Shown one piece after another: positions 10,634 to 21,702 of a stretch of 64,000 nt of DNA. The notes beneath the pieces were generated by a model, which worked only from the letters and a program-made list of their open reading frames with translations, was not told the origin of the DNA and ran no database searches. Location: positions 62,001-126,000 of the forward strand of contig JAAVTG010000693.1 in the NCBI GenBank assembly GCA_011947345.1. Reading direction: 5' to 3'. Within the stretch, counting starts at the first letter, position 1, and every line of letters starts with the position of its first letter. The position numbers and the translations under genes were made by a program. This DNA comes from Phytophthora quininea (lineage: Eukaryota; Oomycota; Peronosporomycetes; Peronosporales; Peronosporaceae).

Positions 10634-12044
10634 TCACTTCTTTCTGATTGAGACTCGAAGAAATGGAAGCGTCAGTTGGGCTTTCAATGTTCCAGGGTCT
10701 TTGCTAACGTCAAATGGAAGCCTTGTTTTCAGGAAATATTTGCCCGGCACGAAGACGGTCAACACTGACTCTGAAATGTCCACGGCGATCTGTTCTGAGG
10801 GCGACAGTATCTTTGGCATAAGGATTACTGCAATAACCTCGCTATCTTGTCGACCTGGCATCAGTTCAAGTCGCGGTGTCTCCAAGCCATTTGCTAGTGA
10901 AGCACTTGACTTGGATTCGGATATATGTGATTGGTTTCCATTTAAGGCCTTGCACCGTGAAGCTTGCTCCTTTGTCAGAACCATCCCTTTGTAAAAATGA
11001 CGACCCAACTTGTCACACAAATGAATGTACAAATCTGCATCCAAACGCTGCTGAAGCGTATTCAGGTCGCCGCCATTTATCTCGACACGACGAGCTTTGT
11101 CAACCCCACAAACAACGTAGAGGAAGCTGCTGCCACGAGACCACGCAGTGTCGCGCTGTCCTTCCTCGTGAAGATGAGAGGCTGCACTGAAGGGATTCTG
11201 CATTGGCAGCAACAGCATCTTCGCTCCAATCACGCGAGACTGAACCGCAAACTCGCCATTCATATCGGCATAGTCGTTTGCGCACGTGAAAATCGCAGGG
11301 ATGTTGGAGTCTGCAATGCGATAGAGGTCTGGTAGCCAGCTGAAAAGTAGCTCGTGGCGCTGCGTTTCAACGAAGTTGCCGAATCCAGTGTTGTATCCCA
11401 CGACCACCGAAGTATCAGGCGTGCAATCGCTGAAGAACTGAGAGTCTTGGAATTCGCTAAAAGTGCCACGGAAATGACGAACCTCCATGTTGCTTGGTAG
11501 TCTAGTCTTGTGTTCGACGTCATTTTCATCTACCTCGGGGCCAATAAAGAACAGAATCGCCTTGGACGATGCATAAAAGAGAGCAATCTCGTTCCAGTAG
11601 TCGGTGATCCGCCATACTCTCTGCTCTGCTTTCTGAGAGGCTCCAATGACTAGAACGTTTAGATGTGGTCCGATGCTCAGCTCCAGAAGCTGCGTGACGT
11701 GTAGGAACGTAACTGGGAAACTCAGCGCGTCCAGCAGCGACGGATCCTGCGTTGCAATAGACACCAGATCTCCATCAGCCTTGGAGGAGCTCCTAGAGGA
11801 CAGATACGCTTTCCAATCACCAAAAAATCCACCAGAGCCTTGGATTTTTCGTATTATCAACAGGGAACGGCGGCAGACGTGGGAACTGCTTGGACTCGAG
11901 CCACCGGAACGTGCCGCTGTACATCCCGTCGCCTCGAGGGTCGAGTTTGAGATGCTGCAGCTGTGCTTCCACGCCGTCATTGTCTGTTGGTACGTGTTTG
12001 CCTGTCGTCGCAGCGCGGCGCTGCCTGAGCGACTTCTTGCCCAT
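10634..12044 (-). CDS. MSS51 C-terminal domain fused to a PIH1-type CS domain
   Basis: Start ATG 12044 (MGKKSLRQRR). The middle (about 11750-11050) matches the MSS51/ZMYND C-terminal domain: LNVLVIGASQKAEQ, ILFFIGPEV, VVVGYNTGFGNF, PAIFTCAND and NPFSAA appear in the family order, but there is no MYND finger. The last ~90 residues look like the CS-like domain of PIH1 proteins (PRLELMPGRQDSEVIAVI, then VPGKYFLKTRLPF). PIH1 proteins act with HSP90 and R2TP in assembling axonemal dynein. One frame break lies at the A6 run 11822-11827 (T6 on the coding strand). Five or eight T restores a 469-470 residue protein. The two domains are in one uninterrupted frame from about 11820 to 10634, so the fusion itself does not depend on the break. 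Confidence 0.72.
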
Positions 12045-12378
12045 GATGTCGAGTGGTCGAAGAGGCGTTTGAAGATCGCTATGCAGTGATTTGTAAATAT
12101 GGATTCTCTCATACATCAGTTCAGTCACCCCCATTCCTTCCCACCATACAACAGTCAAGAATAGAGCTGGCTTATCCTCCATATTTACCAATATAGTCGT
12201 GTCCGTTTTTGCAAGGAGTTTCGTCCAATAAGAGCGAGGGGGAGACAACGGAAGGAGTCGCCGAAGAGCTCAGCAGATCCGAGCCAAGCGGATCTCGATC
12301 CCCACTTCTCCCCGCCGGCGGCCGCGTGTGTGTCTTGTCGTGCGTGCTCGGTGTGTGTGCGTCGAAGAGCGAGCGGCC

Positions 12379-15001
12379 ATGGCGGACATGAACCGCCGCA
12401 AGGGGTGTGCGCTCGCAGCAGAGCTACCTGCAGCAAGCGGCGTCCTCGCAGCAGCAGTACTCGGCCTACCAGCAGCAGCTCCAGGCCCAAGCGCAGGCCC
12501 AGAACCCGTACCAGTACCAACAGTACCAGAAGCAGCAGCAACAGCAGCAGAAGGCGCCGGGCTTTCACCCCAACCGCAGCGGCGGCTATCGCAGTGCCAG
12601 CAGTGCAGCAAGACCTGCAGCCCCCAAACCATCGGCGTCCTCGGCCAAGATGGGGATCAAGAGCGGCATGACAGTGGAGGACCTCAAGAGACTCACCCAA
12701 AAGCGCATGCAGCAGTCGGCGGCCTCCAACCCAGCCACACCCAAGACGTCAGCCGCCGAGGGCTTTTCAAGCGGAAGACCCTCGACCCCCAAGATCAATA
12801 TGGCGGTGGTTAACGCCACGTCCACCCCTGCGGCTGTGGCCACTCCCCAGTGATCCCGAAGACAGGAATGTCGGTGCAAGAGCTGAAGCAGCTAACAACG
12901 CTGCGTCTAGCGTCGCAAAATGCGCCAGTGCACGCTACTGAAGTGACTGGACTAGTAAGCAAGGCGGTGTTGGGCAACGCTGCCAAGTCGCACTATCGCG
13001 ACAATCTCCGAAGCTCGCTCACGCCAGGAAGTACCCCAAAGCGATCACATCACACCCGCAGTAACAGCAGCACACAATTCAACAGCAGCGCACAGTATGG
13101 ATTTGGGAACCAACAACACCACGTCAACGATCTGAGTCGGAGTCATGGCCCCTAAGCTCCAGCGATCTGAGTCGAAGCCACGGGCCCCTGAGCTCCAACG
13201 ATGTGCTCCCTGTGCGTGGCCATCGCAGTCGCTCGCGTAGTTCACAGTTGCCGCATGTTGACGCATCGGTGGATTTGATGCCCTCGCGCTATTCGTACAG
13301 TGGCGGCCAGTCGCCGGAAGAATATTTTGCTTCGTATGATTTTGGAGGAGGAGGAAATTCGACTTCTTCGCAGGACACTGACCCGGGTCGCGGCAATCTA
13401 GAAGACGTCACGAGCTCCAGTCGAAATTCGCTCTTGCAGTTCCCCGATGACGCCTTTCCACCCCTCCGCCGATGGACGAGAGTGGCGGATTCGTTTCTAC
13501 TGCTCTGCCATCGTGGTCGCCGCCTCCGACACGAACTAAAAAGCTCAATGCGTCTGCGGCGAGCAAAGGTGCCACTTTCTACAACCAGCAAACATCGTAC
13601 TACAACATCGCATCCAAGGACGAGCCGACTTCAACTGAGGATAATTGCGGCAATTTGAGCCAAGGGCAGGATCAAAATTCCGTGTTGCAGCCACCACCAG
13701 GATTGACAAGACGACCATCAATGACGGTACCCTGGCAAGTGGCTGAGGCTGTGTTGAACACGCCTCAAACCACCAGTGGACGGAAGAAGCTCGTCGATTC
13801 GGATGCAGACAATAGCAGTGGTGGGCTGAATTCGTCTGCTGCCGAAGCTGCAGCGCAACTAACGGGGCTATCGATTCAGCCCCCAGTGCGCAGTCGGAGG
13901 AGCTCGGTTGAACAGCCTCCGATTCCGCCAACGTCTTCGTCCGTAATGATGGGCACTTCGCCACCCAGCAGTGGCGCACCGCAATCTGGTGGGGCCGCTG
14001 CTGCTCGACGTGGCAGTTTCGGCAATGCAGCTGAGTTTTTCAAGTTCCGTCGACGCAGTAAAAGCCGATTGGAGCTCGCGCGTGATATGCCGTTTGGAGA
14101 CAACGGCGAGCTGGGCGGATACTCCAGCTATGGAACAGCGGGCGCCATGCCTGGAATTGCAGAGCGCCATGGCGATACAGAAGATGTACACGACGATTCA
14201 GATGCTAGCTCTTCCACGTCAGGCAACGATGGGTCGAGCTCCCAGGACTACACTGATGAAGACGTCGTGCAGATTACGGGAGGGTATGACGATACGGGGA
14301 GATATCGGGTAGTTTTGTGTCGTTCTACAATGCTTCCCGACAGCAGCAAGGTGGCATTTCAGCCTTGGCGATCCCCCTCCGCCTCCACCGCCTCCAATGA
14401 CAGATGACGAGGATGATGCCTCCACAACGTCGTCAACAAAGGGCAACGGGCTGCCGATGATGAGTCCGAACGGCGCGCGACTGCGCAAGGTGGCTGAAAT
14501 GGCGCGGAGAGGGAGCTTGAGCAGTGAGGATAAGACCCGCGCCAAAGACGAGATCATCCAGAACTCCCTTGGAATTAACGCGAATAGTGCAGCGCGGATG
14601 CTAGCGACCAAGATGGAAGATCGGGGAGATCGTGTGCCAGCCACAGCCCCGTCGATTGTACCGCCCGGATTCGGTCCGCCACGTACTACGCCAAAGGCCT
14701 CAAAGAAAATGCTCGCACCTGGGTCAGGTATTGTCCGCAGCACTTCAGCGGCCTCGTCAAGCACGTCTGCAGGTGCTGCAGCAGCTGCGGCAGCTTTCGG
14801 TACCAGCACCGTGTCGTCTGCATCTTCATCAGACACACAAAAGCAGAAGCTGCGGACAACAGCACGCTGGAGGAACGACTGGCTGCTGCTGCTCAAAGAG
14901 TAGCGGATTGTGTCGGCAAGGGTGACATGACAGGATTCCAGCAGGCGATGGACGAGCTGGACTGGCTTCGGAACGAGGCCAGCAAAATGATGCGCGGTTG
15001 A
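12379..15001 (+). CDS. Glutamine/serine/proline-rich low-complexity protein
   Basis: No family recognised. The product is about 875 residues: MADMNRRK start, a polyQ segment (12430-12550), two copies of a short motif (MTVEDLKRLTQKR near 12670 and MSVQELKQLTTLR near 12870), a Ser/Pro-rich middle with possible phosphorylation sites (RRGS, RRSS), polyproline PPPPPPP near 14370, and a helical C-terminus ending DWLRNEASKMMRG. Seven frame breaks are needed: GGGG 12402, CCCC 12845, CCCC 13149, CCCC 13461, GGGG 14296, TTT 14357 and AAAA 14839. With one base added at six of them and one removed at the first, the total length is divisible by three. The break at 13149 is proven internally by a tandem repeat in which the second copy has the extra base. 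Possible scaffold or RNA-granule protein, by composition only. Confidence 0.65.
12436..12552 (+). repeat. CAG/CAA-rich microsatellite coding polyglutamine
   Basis: A stretch dominated by CAG, with some CAA, coding for runs of Gln mixed with Ala, Tyr and Ser. The longest pure Gln run (about seven codons) is near 12530-12552. It lies in frame inside the low-complexity gene and is a likely site of length variation. Confidence 0.8.
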
Positions 15002-15204
15002 GTGCAGCTTGAAGAAGTGTCGCGATGCGTAAAACAAGCGTTAGTAGAGCCGATCGAGTAACAGGAACAATTCCGTGGTGTGTAGATATCGAGTAGCATC
15101 CCCAAGCAACACCAAGACAGCAGGCCCACAGGTCCCGCGTACGAACCATACACAAGGATAAACAACAACAAAGACACAGTAGCATATTCCCGCAGTGTTG
15201 GTGT

Positions 15205-16531
15205 TCAGAGCAGGATCTTGTACTTCTCTGTCGAGGGAACGTGGTTGATGGCAAGTCTGCCATCGTACGACACGGAGGCGAACATCCAGGCGTCGCCACC
15301 AGCAGCCCATCGTGCTGCGTACACAGCGTCTTCGTGGTCGTCTGCGCGACGAATGAGAGTGTCTGCCACAGCCGCACCACCTGCGGTCTCGTCCATGAAT
15401 GCTCGCTCGTCTAGTTCGACAAGCGGTGCCGAGGAGATTGACGATACCCGCCACAGAGCTAAAGTAGCGTCCGATCCACCCGAAAGCATGAGCTGGTCGT
15501 GTTGCGGGTGATAGCGAACACTCCAAACCCAATGAGAGTGCGCGCCAAGCGCCAGAACTGGCTTACCGGCGTGACGCAGATCCCAAAACTTAAGTTTGCC
15601 ATCGTCGCCTCCACTTGCTACCGCGAATGGCTTGTTCGGGTTGAAATTCAGTGACAGCGTGGCGCTGGGATGTGCTTCTTCAACGCTAACACTCTCCTGC
15701 TTTGCGCGTAGATCCCATGTGCGGATACTTCCTCCAAGAGCGAATGCCAATTGAGAGGCGTGGTGGGTCCCACGCCAGAGCTCCAGCTCGTCGTTGCGTG
15801 GTGGCTCCCAGCATGGACACATCCAGCTCCAGCTTGTCCTGCGCTTCAACAGTCCCACCGACGTCCAATTGCCACGTCCGGAGCAACGTCTCGTGGGCAG
15901 ACGCCAATGTCGGGGTATCGGCGGTGGCGTCCCACGCAATCCTGCAGCAACCAAACGTTTAGTAGCCCTGTGTTGAATCAAGATCTGTTTACCAACGTAC
16001 TCGGATATGGGGAGTTTCTGGGCAGGAAACTCCGCTATCTGGATAAGATCTTGAGCAGATCCGTGGCCTCCATGTCCCCCGTCATCTTCAGGCTGAGCAG
16101 GTACATCCCCACCGTCCGGCAGCTTCCACAGAGAAGCTTCAGCGGTTTGTCCTCGCTGCTTCCCGCATGTCACTAGCAGCTGCTGGTCTTGGGGACTTGG
16201 TGCAATGCACAAAACTTCTCCAGGATGGCGCAACACTTGCCGCGTCACGACTTCACTGGCGTCGTCGCTCACTTCCACTAAATGGATCTAAATATCCCAA
16301 GTAAGTCTTAGGAAACTCGATGGGGTAACGCATCAATTTACCTGGTTGGGCTGGTTCAAGGTGCTCGTGCCTACGAAGAACTGCGCGCGCTCCTTCTCCG
16401 CCAGCACAGGCTCCAGCGTCCGCACCTGTACAAACACATCTTTATTTGTTATCCCGCTCAGTCCACTAGCCGCCCCATGGTCCACGCACCTTCGTGCCGA
16501 AGCTGAAGCTGCAGGCGCCGCTCGCAAACAT
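15205..16531 (-). CDS. EIPR1: EIPR1/TSSC1 WD40 protein (EARP/GARP-interacting)
   Basis: WD40 protein that binds the EARP and GARP tethering complexes and supports endosome recycling and dense-core vesicle traffic. Exons 16531-16490, 16425-16342, 16287-16001 and 15941-15205 join in frame; the small first exons code MFASGACSFSFGTK and the FFVGT strand. The C-terminal half is a very good match to the family: LNFNPNKPFAVASGGDDGKL, FWDLRHAG, HSHWVWSVRYHPQHDQL, LSGGSDATLALW, ASVSYDGRLAINHVP and a final KYKILL. A frame break lies at GGG 15765-15767 (CCC on the coding strand); two extra C would restore the family's W-D/N-P-H-H sequence. The corrected length is 383 residues, as in animals. Divergent from CIR1, with 66 bp between starts. 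Confidence 0.9.
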
Positions 16532-16597
16532 CTTCGCGCACTAAAAACTGTTTTTTTAGAAAGGGTACCCCGTGGCGTAACCCCATGCATTTGTGTG

Positions 16598-17966
16598 ATG
16601 TCGCTCAAGTTTCTAGGCACCAAGGGCTTCCATCCGGGCACCAAGGCCAACCAGAAGCGCGTGTGGGTGGCGGAGCAGAAGGCCAAAGAGCGGGAGCTGC
16701 GCGAGCAGGAGGCCGCCAAGGAAGTGCGCAAGGCGGCGGATGCTCTACGCGCCCAACAGGCCGCCGCTGCAGCAGGAGACGCCGGCGCAGCCAGACGCGC
16801 CGACTCACAGCAAGTAAACTTTCTATATGCGGCGCCGCCAGGTCTCCCAGAAGCCAAAGAGCAGGACGATCAGGATACAAAGCACGACACACAGGAGGAC
16901 GAGGCGGTGAGGGAGTTTAAGCGTCGAGCAGAGAGACACAGAGAGCCGCAGAGGAAGCTCGAGAGATATGTGGGACGCAGACGCGAGGAGCCGCTAACAA
17001 TTAAGGACCAGGTGGAGAGATTTCCCATGCTCAAGGACGCGCCTGTGGAGGGCAGTTACACGCAGTCTCTGCGTGTGAATTTCAATCCTGTGGGGGTGAG
17101 ACTGCGCAATGTGCGATGTATCCGATGCGGACAATGGGGACACCAGTCAGGAGACAGAGAGTGCTCTCTGAGAGACCAGAACCCACACGGTGAGAGAATG
17201 AGTTTGCCTGGTAGGAGAGAGACGGAGTGCTTATACTGGATGCGTGTGCGGTTGGTATTTAGATGCTGTACGACAAGTGTGGGAAGATCCGGTGACGGAG
17301 ATCAACAAGTTGAAGACAGCTAAGCAGGAACTTGTCTTTAGAAAAGGAGCGTTGCCGTTAGAGATGCAGGAAGCAGGAACTGGAGAAGAGTTTGAGATTC
17401 TGCAGTCGGATGATGGTACGATCCTTGATTTTACAGCGATTCCTTCGACTGCTGAAAGTTCTAATGAAATCTGTTGCTGTTGGAATTTATCAGACGAAGT
17501 AGTAAAAGCGGAAGACGCCTTTTTGGCCAGTTTGTCCAGCAAGCAGAAGAGGAGACTGATGAGAAAGCTGAAGCAAGAGTCTCGAGATGATGGGGACAGC
17601 AGCGAGGAGTCAGAGTCCGAGGAGTCTCGACACCACCGCTCCAAGACGAAGAAAGCCAAACATAAACATAAACGAAAGCGTAGACACAAGGACCATGCAA
17701 ATGAAGCAGCAATCAGAGATGATACGAGACGACGTAAGAACTCTAGACATCGCGATCAGAGTTTAGTCAGCATCGAGAAGCTCCCGACCGATCAAGTTCA
17801 TCCAGAGACAAAGGACATCGACGATGAGCATGGAAACTCACACACACACCTCACGCAACAAACGCAAGCACAAGGAATATTAATCTCAGTTCTCGATTCT
17901 CGTTGCAACAAGGCAAAGACGCGTGTTACGGGACCGGAACGCCCCCAGCTGAGCGCACGGCAATAG
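16598..17966 (+). CDS. CIR1: CIR1-like corepressor/splicing-associated protein
   Basis: Start ATG 16598 gives the Cir_N domain: FHPGTKANQKRVWVAEQKAK, then FLYAAPPG, and the zinc knuckle CIRCGQWGHQSGDRECSL, in the same order as animal CIR1 (CBF1-interacting corepressor, also found with spliceosomes). Exon 1 is 16598-17189 and exon 2 starts at 17263 (HDAVRQVWEDPVTEIN). The second half is acidic then Arg/Lys/Ser-rich (HKHKRKRRHKDH), like other splicing-linked proteins. The last ~45 residues look unnatural in the open frame (ILISVLDSRC...). A one-base change near the CA repeat at 17841-17852 would instead end the protein at about 17882 with a basic tail. The C-terminal end is therefore uncertain. 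Confidence 0.82.
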
Positions 17967-18007
17967 AAACTCGAGCAGCAGCGCGAGGAATCGCAGGTAG
18001 TGCACTA

Positions 18008-18938
18008 TCACGCACCGCCGGCGGTTCCGTAGCTGGCACCCGCGACGACAGCCATCCCTGGACCCATTCCCGAGGCCGGAACATTGCTTCACTCCACACA
18101 CGCATAGGAAAGCATTCGTTAGTCATGTCAACCAAGCTACTACTTCAATCTGCGTCATACCTGTCCGCCATAAAGGACTCGCAAAACCCGATTGCCAGAA
18201 ATGCTGCGATGATCGCAGCTCCTTCGCCTGCGCAAGCCCGCACAGCGATATCCATGCACTGCACCGACGACGGAAACTGCACGTGCTTCATTGACACTGC
18301 GACGAGGTACCAGACGATGACAAGGCCACTGATCATATCTTGGGCGTATCGAATTGTCAGCAGGCCCAACACAATCACGATCGCCAACTGCGAGACGTAG
18401 GTAGTGAGCTTCAGGTAGTCGTGGGTCGAGTGTTGCATGGACATTGCCAGCTCTGTGAACGCGACTGTCGTGACCCACGCGAAATACGCTGAGATCGGCA
18501 GCTCGTTGCACAGATACAGCGTCCAGTCGAAGCGATCCGTGGTGCGGGCATTCCGGTCGTTGACGGCGTAGATGTAGAGCACCAGCAACGCCAACCACAG
18601 TCCATAAATGACCACGGTGGACGCGTAGACGTGGCCAGAGACGAACAGGAAGACCCAGATCGTGTTGAGGATGCAGGTCGCTGCGAAGCACAACCGAAGT
18701 TGGGCGGGCTGGTTCGCATCTGCAAAAGTGAATAACGCGGTGCGAAGACGTCGACGCTCACAAGTACTGCTTCCAGAGCGTAGACGATGATCCACATGGC
18801 GTACGCGAAGCTTGCGGGGGTGATCAGCGTCTCGTAGTCCCGCGCCACCATCGCAAATGACTTGGCGTAGATGATGTTGACGACGGCTTGCATCACGAAC
18901 AGCGCCGCATTCAGAAGAGCAAACGACGTTCCCTCCAT
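18008..18938 (-). CDS. Multi-span membrane protein, family copy 1 (TspO/MBR-related?)
   Basis: First of four similar two-exon genes in this block. Exon 1 is 18938-18161 and exon 2 is 18086-18008 (79 nt). About 285 residues with six or seven hydrophobic helices. It shares with its paralogues ETLITPA.(F/Y)A...WI(I/V)Y near residue 35, an R-L-C-F-A-(A/V)-(T/S)-C helix and a short polar tail containing YGT (here ASYGTAGGA). The T(P/A)..F.IW...Y pattern resembles Trp-rich sensory/TspO proteins, but this is a weak link. One base is missing at AAAA 18724-18727 (T run on the coding strand): with it, exon 1 is 779 nt, exactly as long as the first exon of copy 3. The promoter element at 18969-18981 supports the start. 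Confidence 0.75.
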
Positions 18939-18968
18939 AGTGTCGATGTGGTGTGGTGAAGAAATGAC

Positions 18969-18981
18969 AAAATGGGAAATA
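18969..18981 (-). promoter_or_regulatory. Oomycete Inr/FPR-like core promoter element
   Basis: On the minus strand this reads TATTTCCCATTTTG-like, matching 12 of 13 positions of the oomycete core CATTYYNCAWTTT (initiator plus flanking promoter region). It lies about 30 bp upstream of the ATG at 18938, a usual distance for Phytophthora genes. Confidence 0.5.
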
Positions 18982-19177
18982 CTCCGCAAGGCTCTTTCAA
19001 GCGCGAGAATTCCAACGGTCTCGTACAGTACGCGTGTTGTTGGGATACTTGACCCGTCCCAAGTATCTGCCTTCAACCTGAAGGGTTCGTTGTGGACGCT
19101 ACTCAACGGGATCGTTTGCCATGACATTTGCGTTATGGGTTTAATTTCGCCGAGCACTGGGAAGGATCTTCAAACAT

Positions 19178-19444
19178 GTGTTTTTTTTACTGGAAGCCGT
19201 ATTGGACACACAACTCGTTCACCTACGTCTGGTGTTTGCAAGAACCAGGCTGGGGTTAGAAGGCACCAAATTTGCCCTCATTGTGACATGGGCGAGGTCT
19301 ATTTCCTGCTGCGCTGGTGTGCTTTCGCTCCAGCTTCCAGACATCTCAAGATTTCTTTTGGATACGCCAGACCAGATTAAGCTTCTGCGCAGCGTTGGAG
19401 CTGTGTTCTCTTCCTTGATGAGTCGGCCGACATCTGCAAGGTAG
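19178..19444 (+). pseudogene. Possible 3' fragment of the membrane-protein family
   Basis: A short reading frame with KFALIVTWA followed by a leucine-rich stretch. It resembles the C-terminal part of the local membrane family, where copies have VVGLVVTWAL or PVVVLLAIWF in front of a similar helix. The 5' two thirds of a gene are absent. Weak evidence; it could be chance similarity. Confidence 0.3.
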
Positions 19445-19694
19445 ACCTGAAGAAACCCACAAGATTGCGGTACACAGCGCTGTACCGTAATCCTGTGGGT
19501 ACGTGGCATGGACGCTGTGTTACTCAACAGGTGGTAACCACTCATATGTGATCAAATCTTGAAACTCTCTCATCGACACGGATGCTTTCAAACCGGACAT
19601 TTTGCCGTTGAAAGCGACTGGCATGTGTTCGTTCTCAGTTCTCAAGTTACTCCAAGCATCGCAAGTCACTCAAATTCTCCACCCATCGTCAATC

Positions 19695-20340
19695 ATGGGG
19701 CTACAACGCATTATGCTACTGATGGCTGTTGTCTTTCTTGCTGTCAACGGTCACCCAGTGACGAACCTGAAGAGTGATGAGGTTACTCAAGACATCAATG
19801 GTCGTGAGAGTGTGACGAGAAGATCACTTCGAGCCGTCAACGTTGACGACGAAGAGAGGTTTCCTACTAGTGTGTCTTCGATCACGGAGTCTGCTGCGAA
19901 GACGACCTCGAAAGTGTCCGCCAAACTCAAGGAAGTCGCTGTGTTGGTAAAGTTCAACGTACAAGCCGTTGGTTGGTTGGCGAAGGCATTCCGACGGCCG
20001 ATGTGTGGGCGAATTTGGGTCTAGACAAAATGTCCCTGGAAGCGGCGAAGAGCACCCAGCTATTCAAGATCTACACGAAGTACGCGAACGATCTCGATGA
20101 ACATGTGGCGTGGGCAAGTCGCCATCACGAGAATGTCGCACTATTCTATAGCACGTCACATTACAACGATGAGGTGGTGGCGAGAGCGGAGATCTGGCTC
20201 GACGCAGGAAGGTCTCGGGCAGACGTCACGAAGTTGCTGGGGATCCGGAGCGTGCATGACACAAGTCGAGCCATTTCTACAAGTACTATGAGATGTTCGT
20301 ACAGAAGCAACACGAGAGGTGGGCTGCAGAGGCCGTATGA
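19695..20340 (+). CDS. Secreted RXLR-dEER candidate effector
   Basis: Start ATG 19695. The N-terminus has a clear signal peptide (hydrophobic MLLMAVVFLAV core, cleavage probably after NG or GHP), then RSLR at residues 43-46 and DDEER at 51-55: the RXLR and dEER motifs of oomycete host-translocated effectors. The rest is helical, with Trp/Tyr residues placed as in WY-type folds. Two frame breaks, near 19979 and 20262, each need one base; the corrected length is divisible by three and ends at TGA 20338-20340 (about 215 residues). A remnant of a second copy on the opposite strand at 32760-32930 ends with the same TGA context, which supports this stop. Host target unknown. Confidence 0.75.
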
Positions 20341-20421
20341 GGAGTACATGAGATGACTTTGAGGGAAGAAGAAGCAATTCTTCTGTACGAAATGAATAGC
20401 TCTTCGTATCATTTTTCCTAA

Positions 20422-20793
20422 ATGCCCTGTATTGATCAAGACGTAGTCTTAAACGACTTCACGTGGGCAAGTTTCGACGCTAACTCGACTGGAACATACG
20501 TTGTAGACTTGTCATCTCCAATTGATTTCAGTTGGACTTGTGCTTCAGAAGCTGAGTCTTGCAAAGTCCATGGTCAGCAGCAACAGGAATGCAGGTTTGA
20601 GAACGCTCGCGACGATCTTGAGCTTGTCGAAAGTGTCCTGGGCCTCGCTGTTCCCTTCAAAAGTGCATCAGGCATATGCTGAACCAAACTGCGACCAACA
20701 CAACCACAGGGTCCAGTTTGTCGGCGTAGATCGTCAGGGCGACCAGCAGTCTCAAAATTCCACGGTAGGCTTCAAAGCTCAACTCTGGACTTG
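20422..20793 (-). pseudogene. Degenerate copy of the membrane-protein family
   Basis: On the minus strand the fragments correspond to the last third of the family: the helix with the K-L-D-P-V-V segment and the downstream helix before the polar tail. Frames change and stops interrupt. It mirrors 32385-32762 on the plus strand. No 5' part is present, so it cannot code a full family protein. Confidence 0.6.
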
Positions 20794-21702
20794 AATGGCG
20801 AGTGGTTGTTCACTACGCCAGTGTAAATGGCAGTAGGACGCACCAAATCGCGATGCACTAGGAGGTATTGCGAGACGTCGTGGAGGCTCTGGAGAAGGCG
20901 CAGCAGCGTACCTCACGTCTAGCAGGAAAGCTGCCCGAGAACGATAGTAATCACTCAGCTGGAGCCAGGTGCAAGGCGAGACAAGACGATCTACGTGCCG
21001 TTAGTTGGGACACGTATGATCAGCTGTTGAAGTTGCCCGTGGCTGGTCGGCATGTCCAACGGAGTTTCCTCCTCGTGTACGACACGTTTGTGTGTGTAGA
21101 CTCGCAGAGCACACGGTAGTGGGAGATAACAAATTCATTCTTGGCTTTGCGGTGAACTTGAAAGTCACTCTGCGAGGCGTTCTTCTAACGTCAGCGTGTG
21201 ATCGTCTTCGTGAGTGATCGACCGGCTGATCACCCGACGCCGCAGCCCTCTTCGCCCCAAGTACATAATGGCGTATGCGTGGGGGCTTCAGATACGAAGA
21301 CTGGCAGCTCAAGCAGACAGATCTTGTCGGTCACGACTTCAACCACGTAGGGCTGCAGGTAGAGCGACCGCAGGAGATGCAGAGGCTACAACGCGGCCAC
21401 TTCAATCAGCAGCCATAGCAGCTTATCGTACCAGTCAAGCATGGAGAGGAGTGAAGTCTTGAAGTGGAAGGTTGAGGCTTTGAAAAGGGAAACTGGCGAG
21501 AAAAGGCAACTCCAACAAAAAGCGACAAGATTTAAAATTGCACGATGCGGGGAGAAACTACGACTGAGCTCGCAATAACGCTGTTGGCTTTTAAAAGCAC
21601 ATCGACATCAAACTGGAGCGAAAATGCATGAACGTCTCTGTGAAGACTCACGAATTGTCAAAGGGCTTGTCTGGCGAATATTGCTGATTGACGAAGAACC
21701 TA
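20794..21702. other. Extra ~0.9 kb block inside the left arm, content unknown
   Basis: This block interrupts the match between the two arms: it replaces about 80 bp of the right arm (32303-32384). Short open frames exist on both strands but none has a recognisable domain. I see no terminal inverted repeat or target-site duplication by eye. It could be a fragment of an old insertion, or the right arm could have lost it. Confidence 0.45.

Noticed and set aside
12436..12552. Regular CAG repeats as a possible CRISPR-like array
   Set aside because: They are a triplet microsatellite in a coding frame with no spacers.
12379..15001. Classing the low-complexity gene as a pseudogene
   Set aside because: All breaks are single bases, mostly at short runs, and coding character is kept throughout; true decay would also show substitutions to stops and larger deletions.
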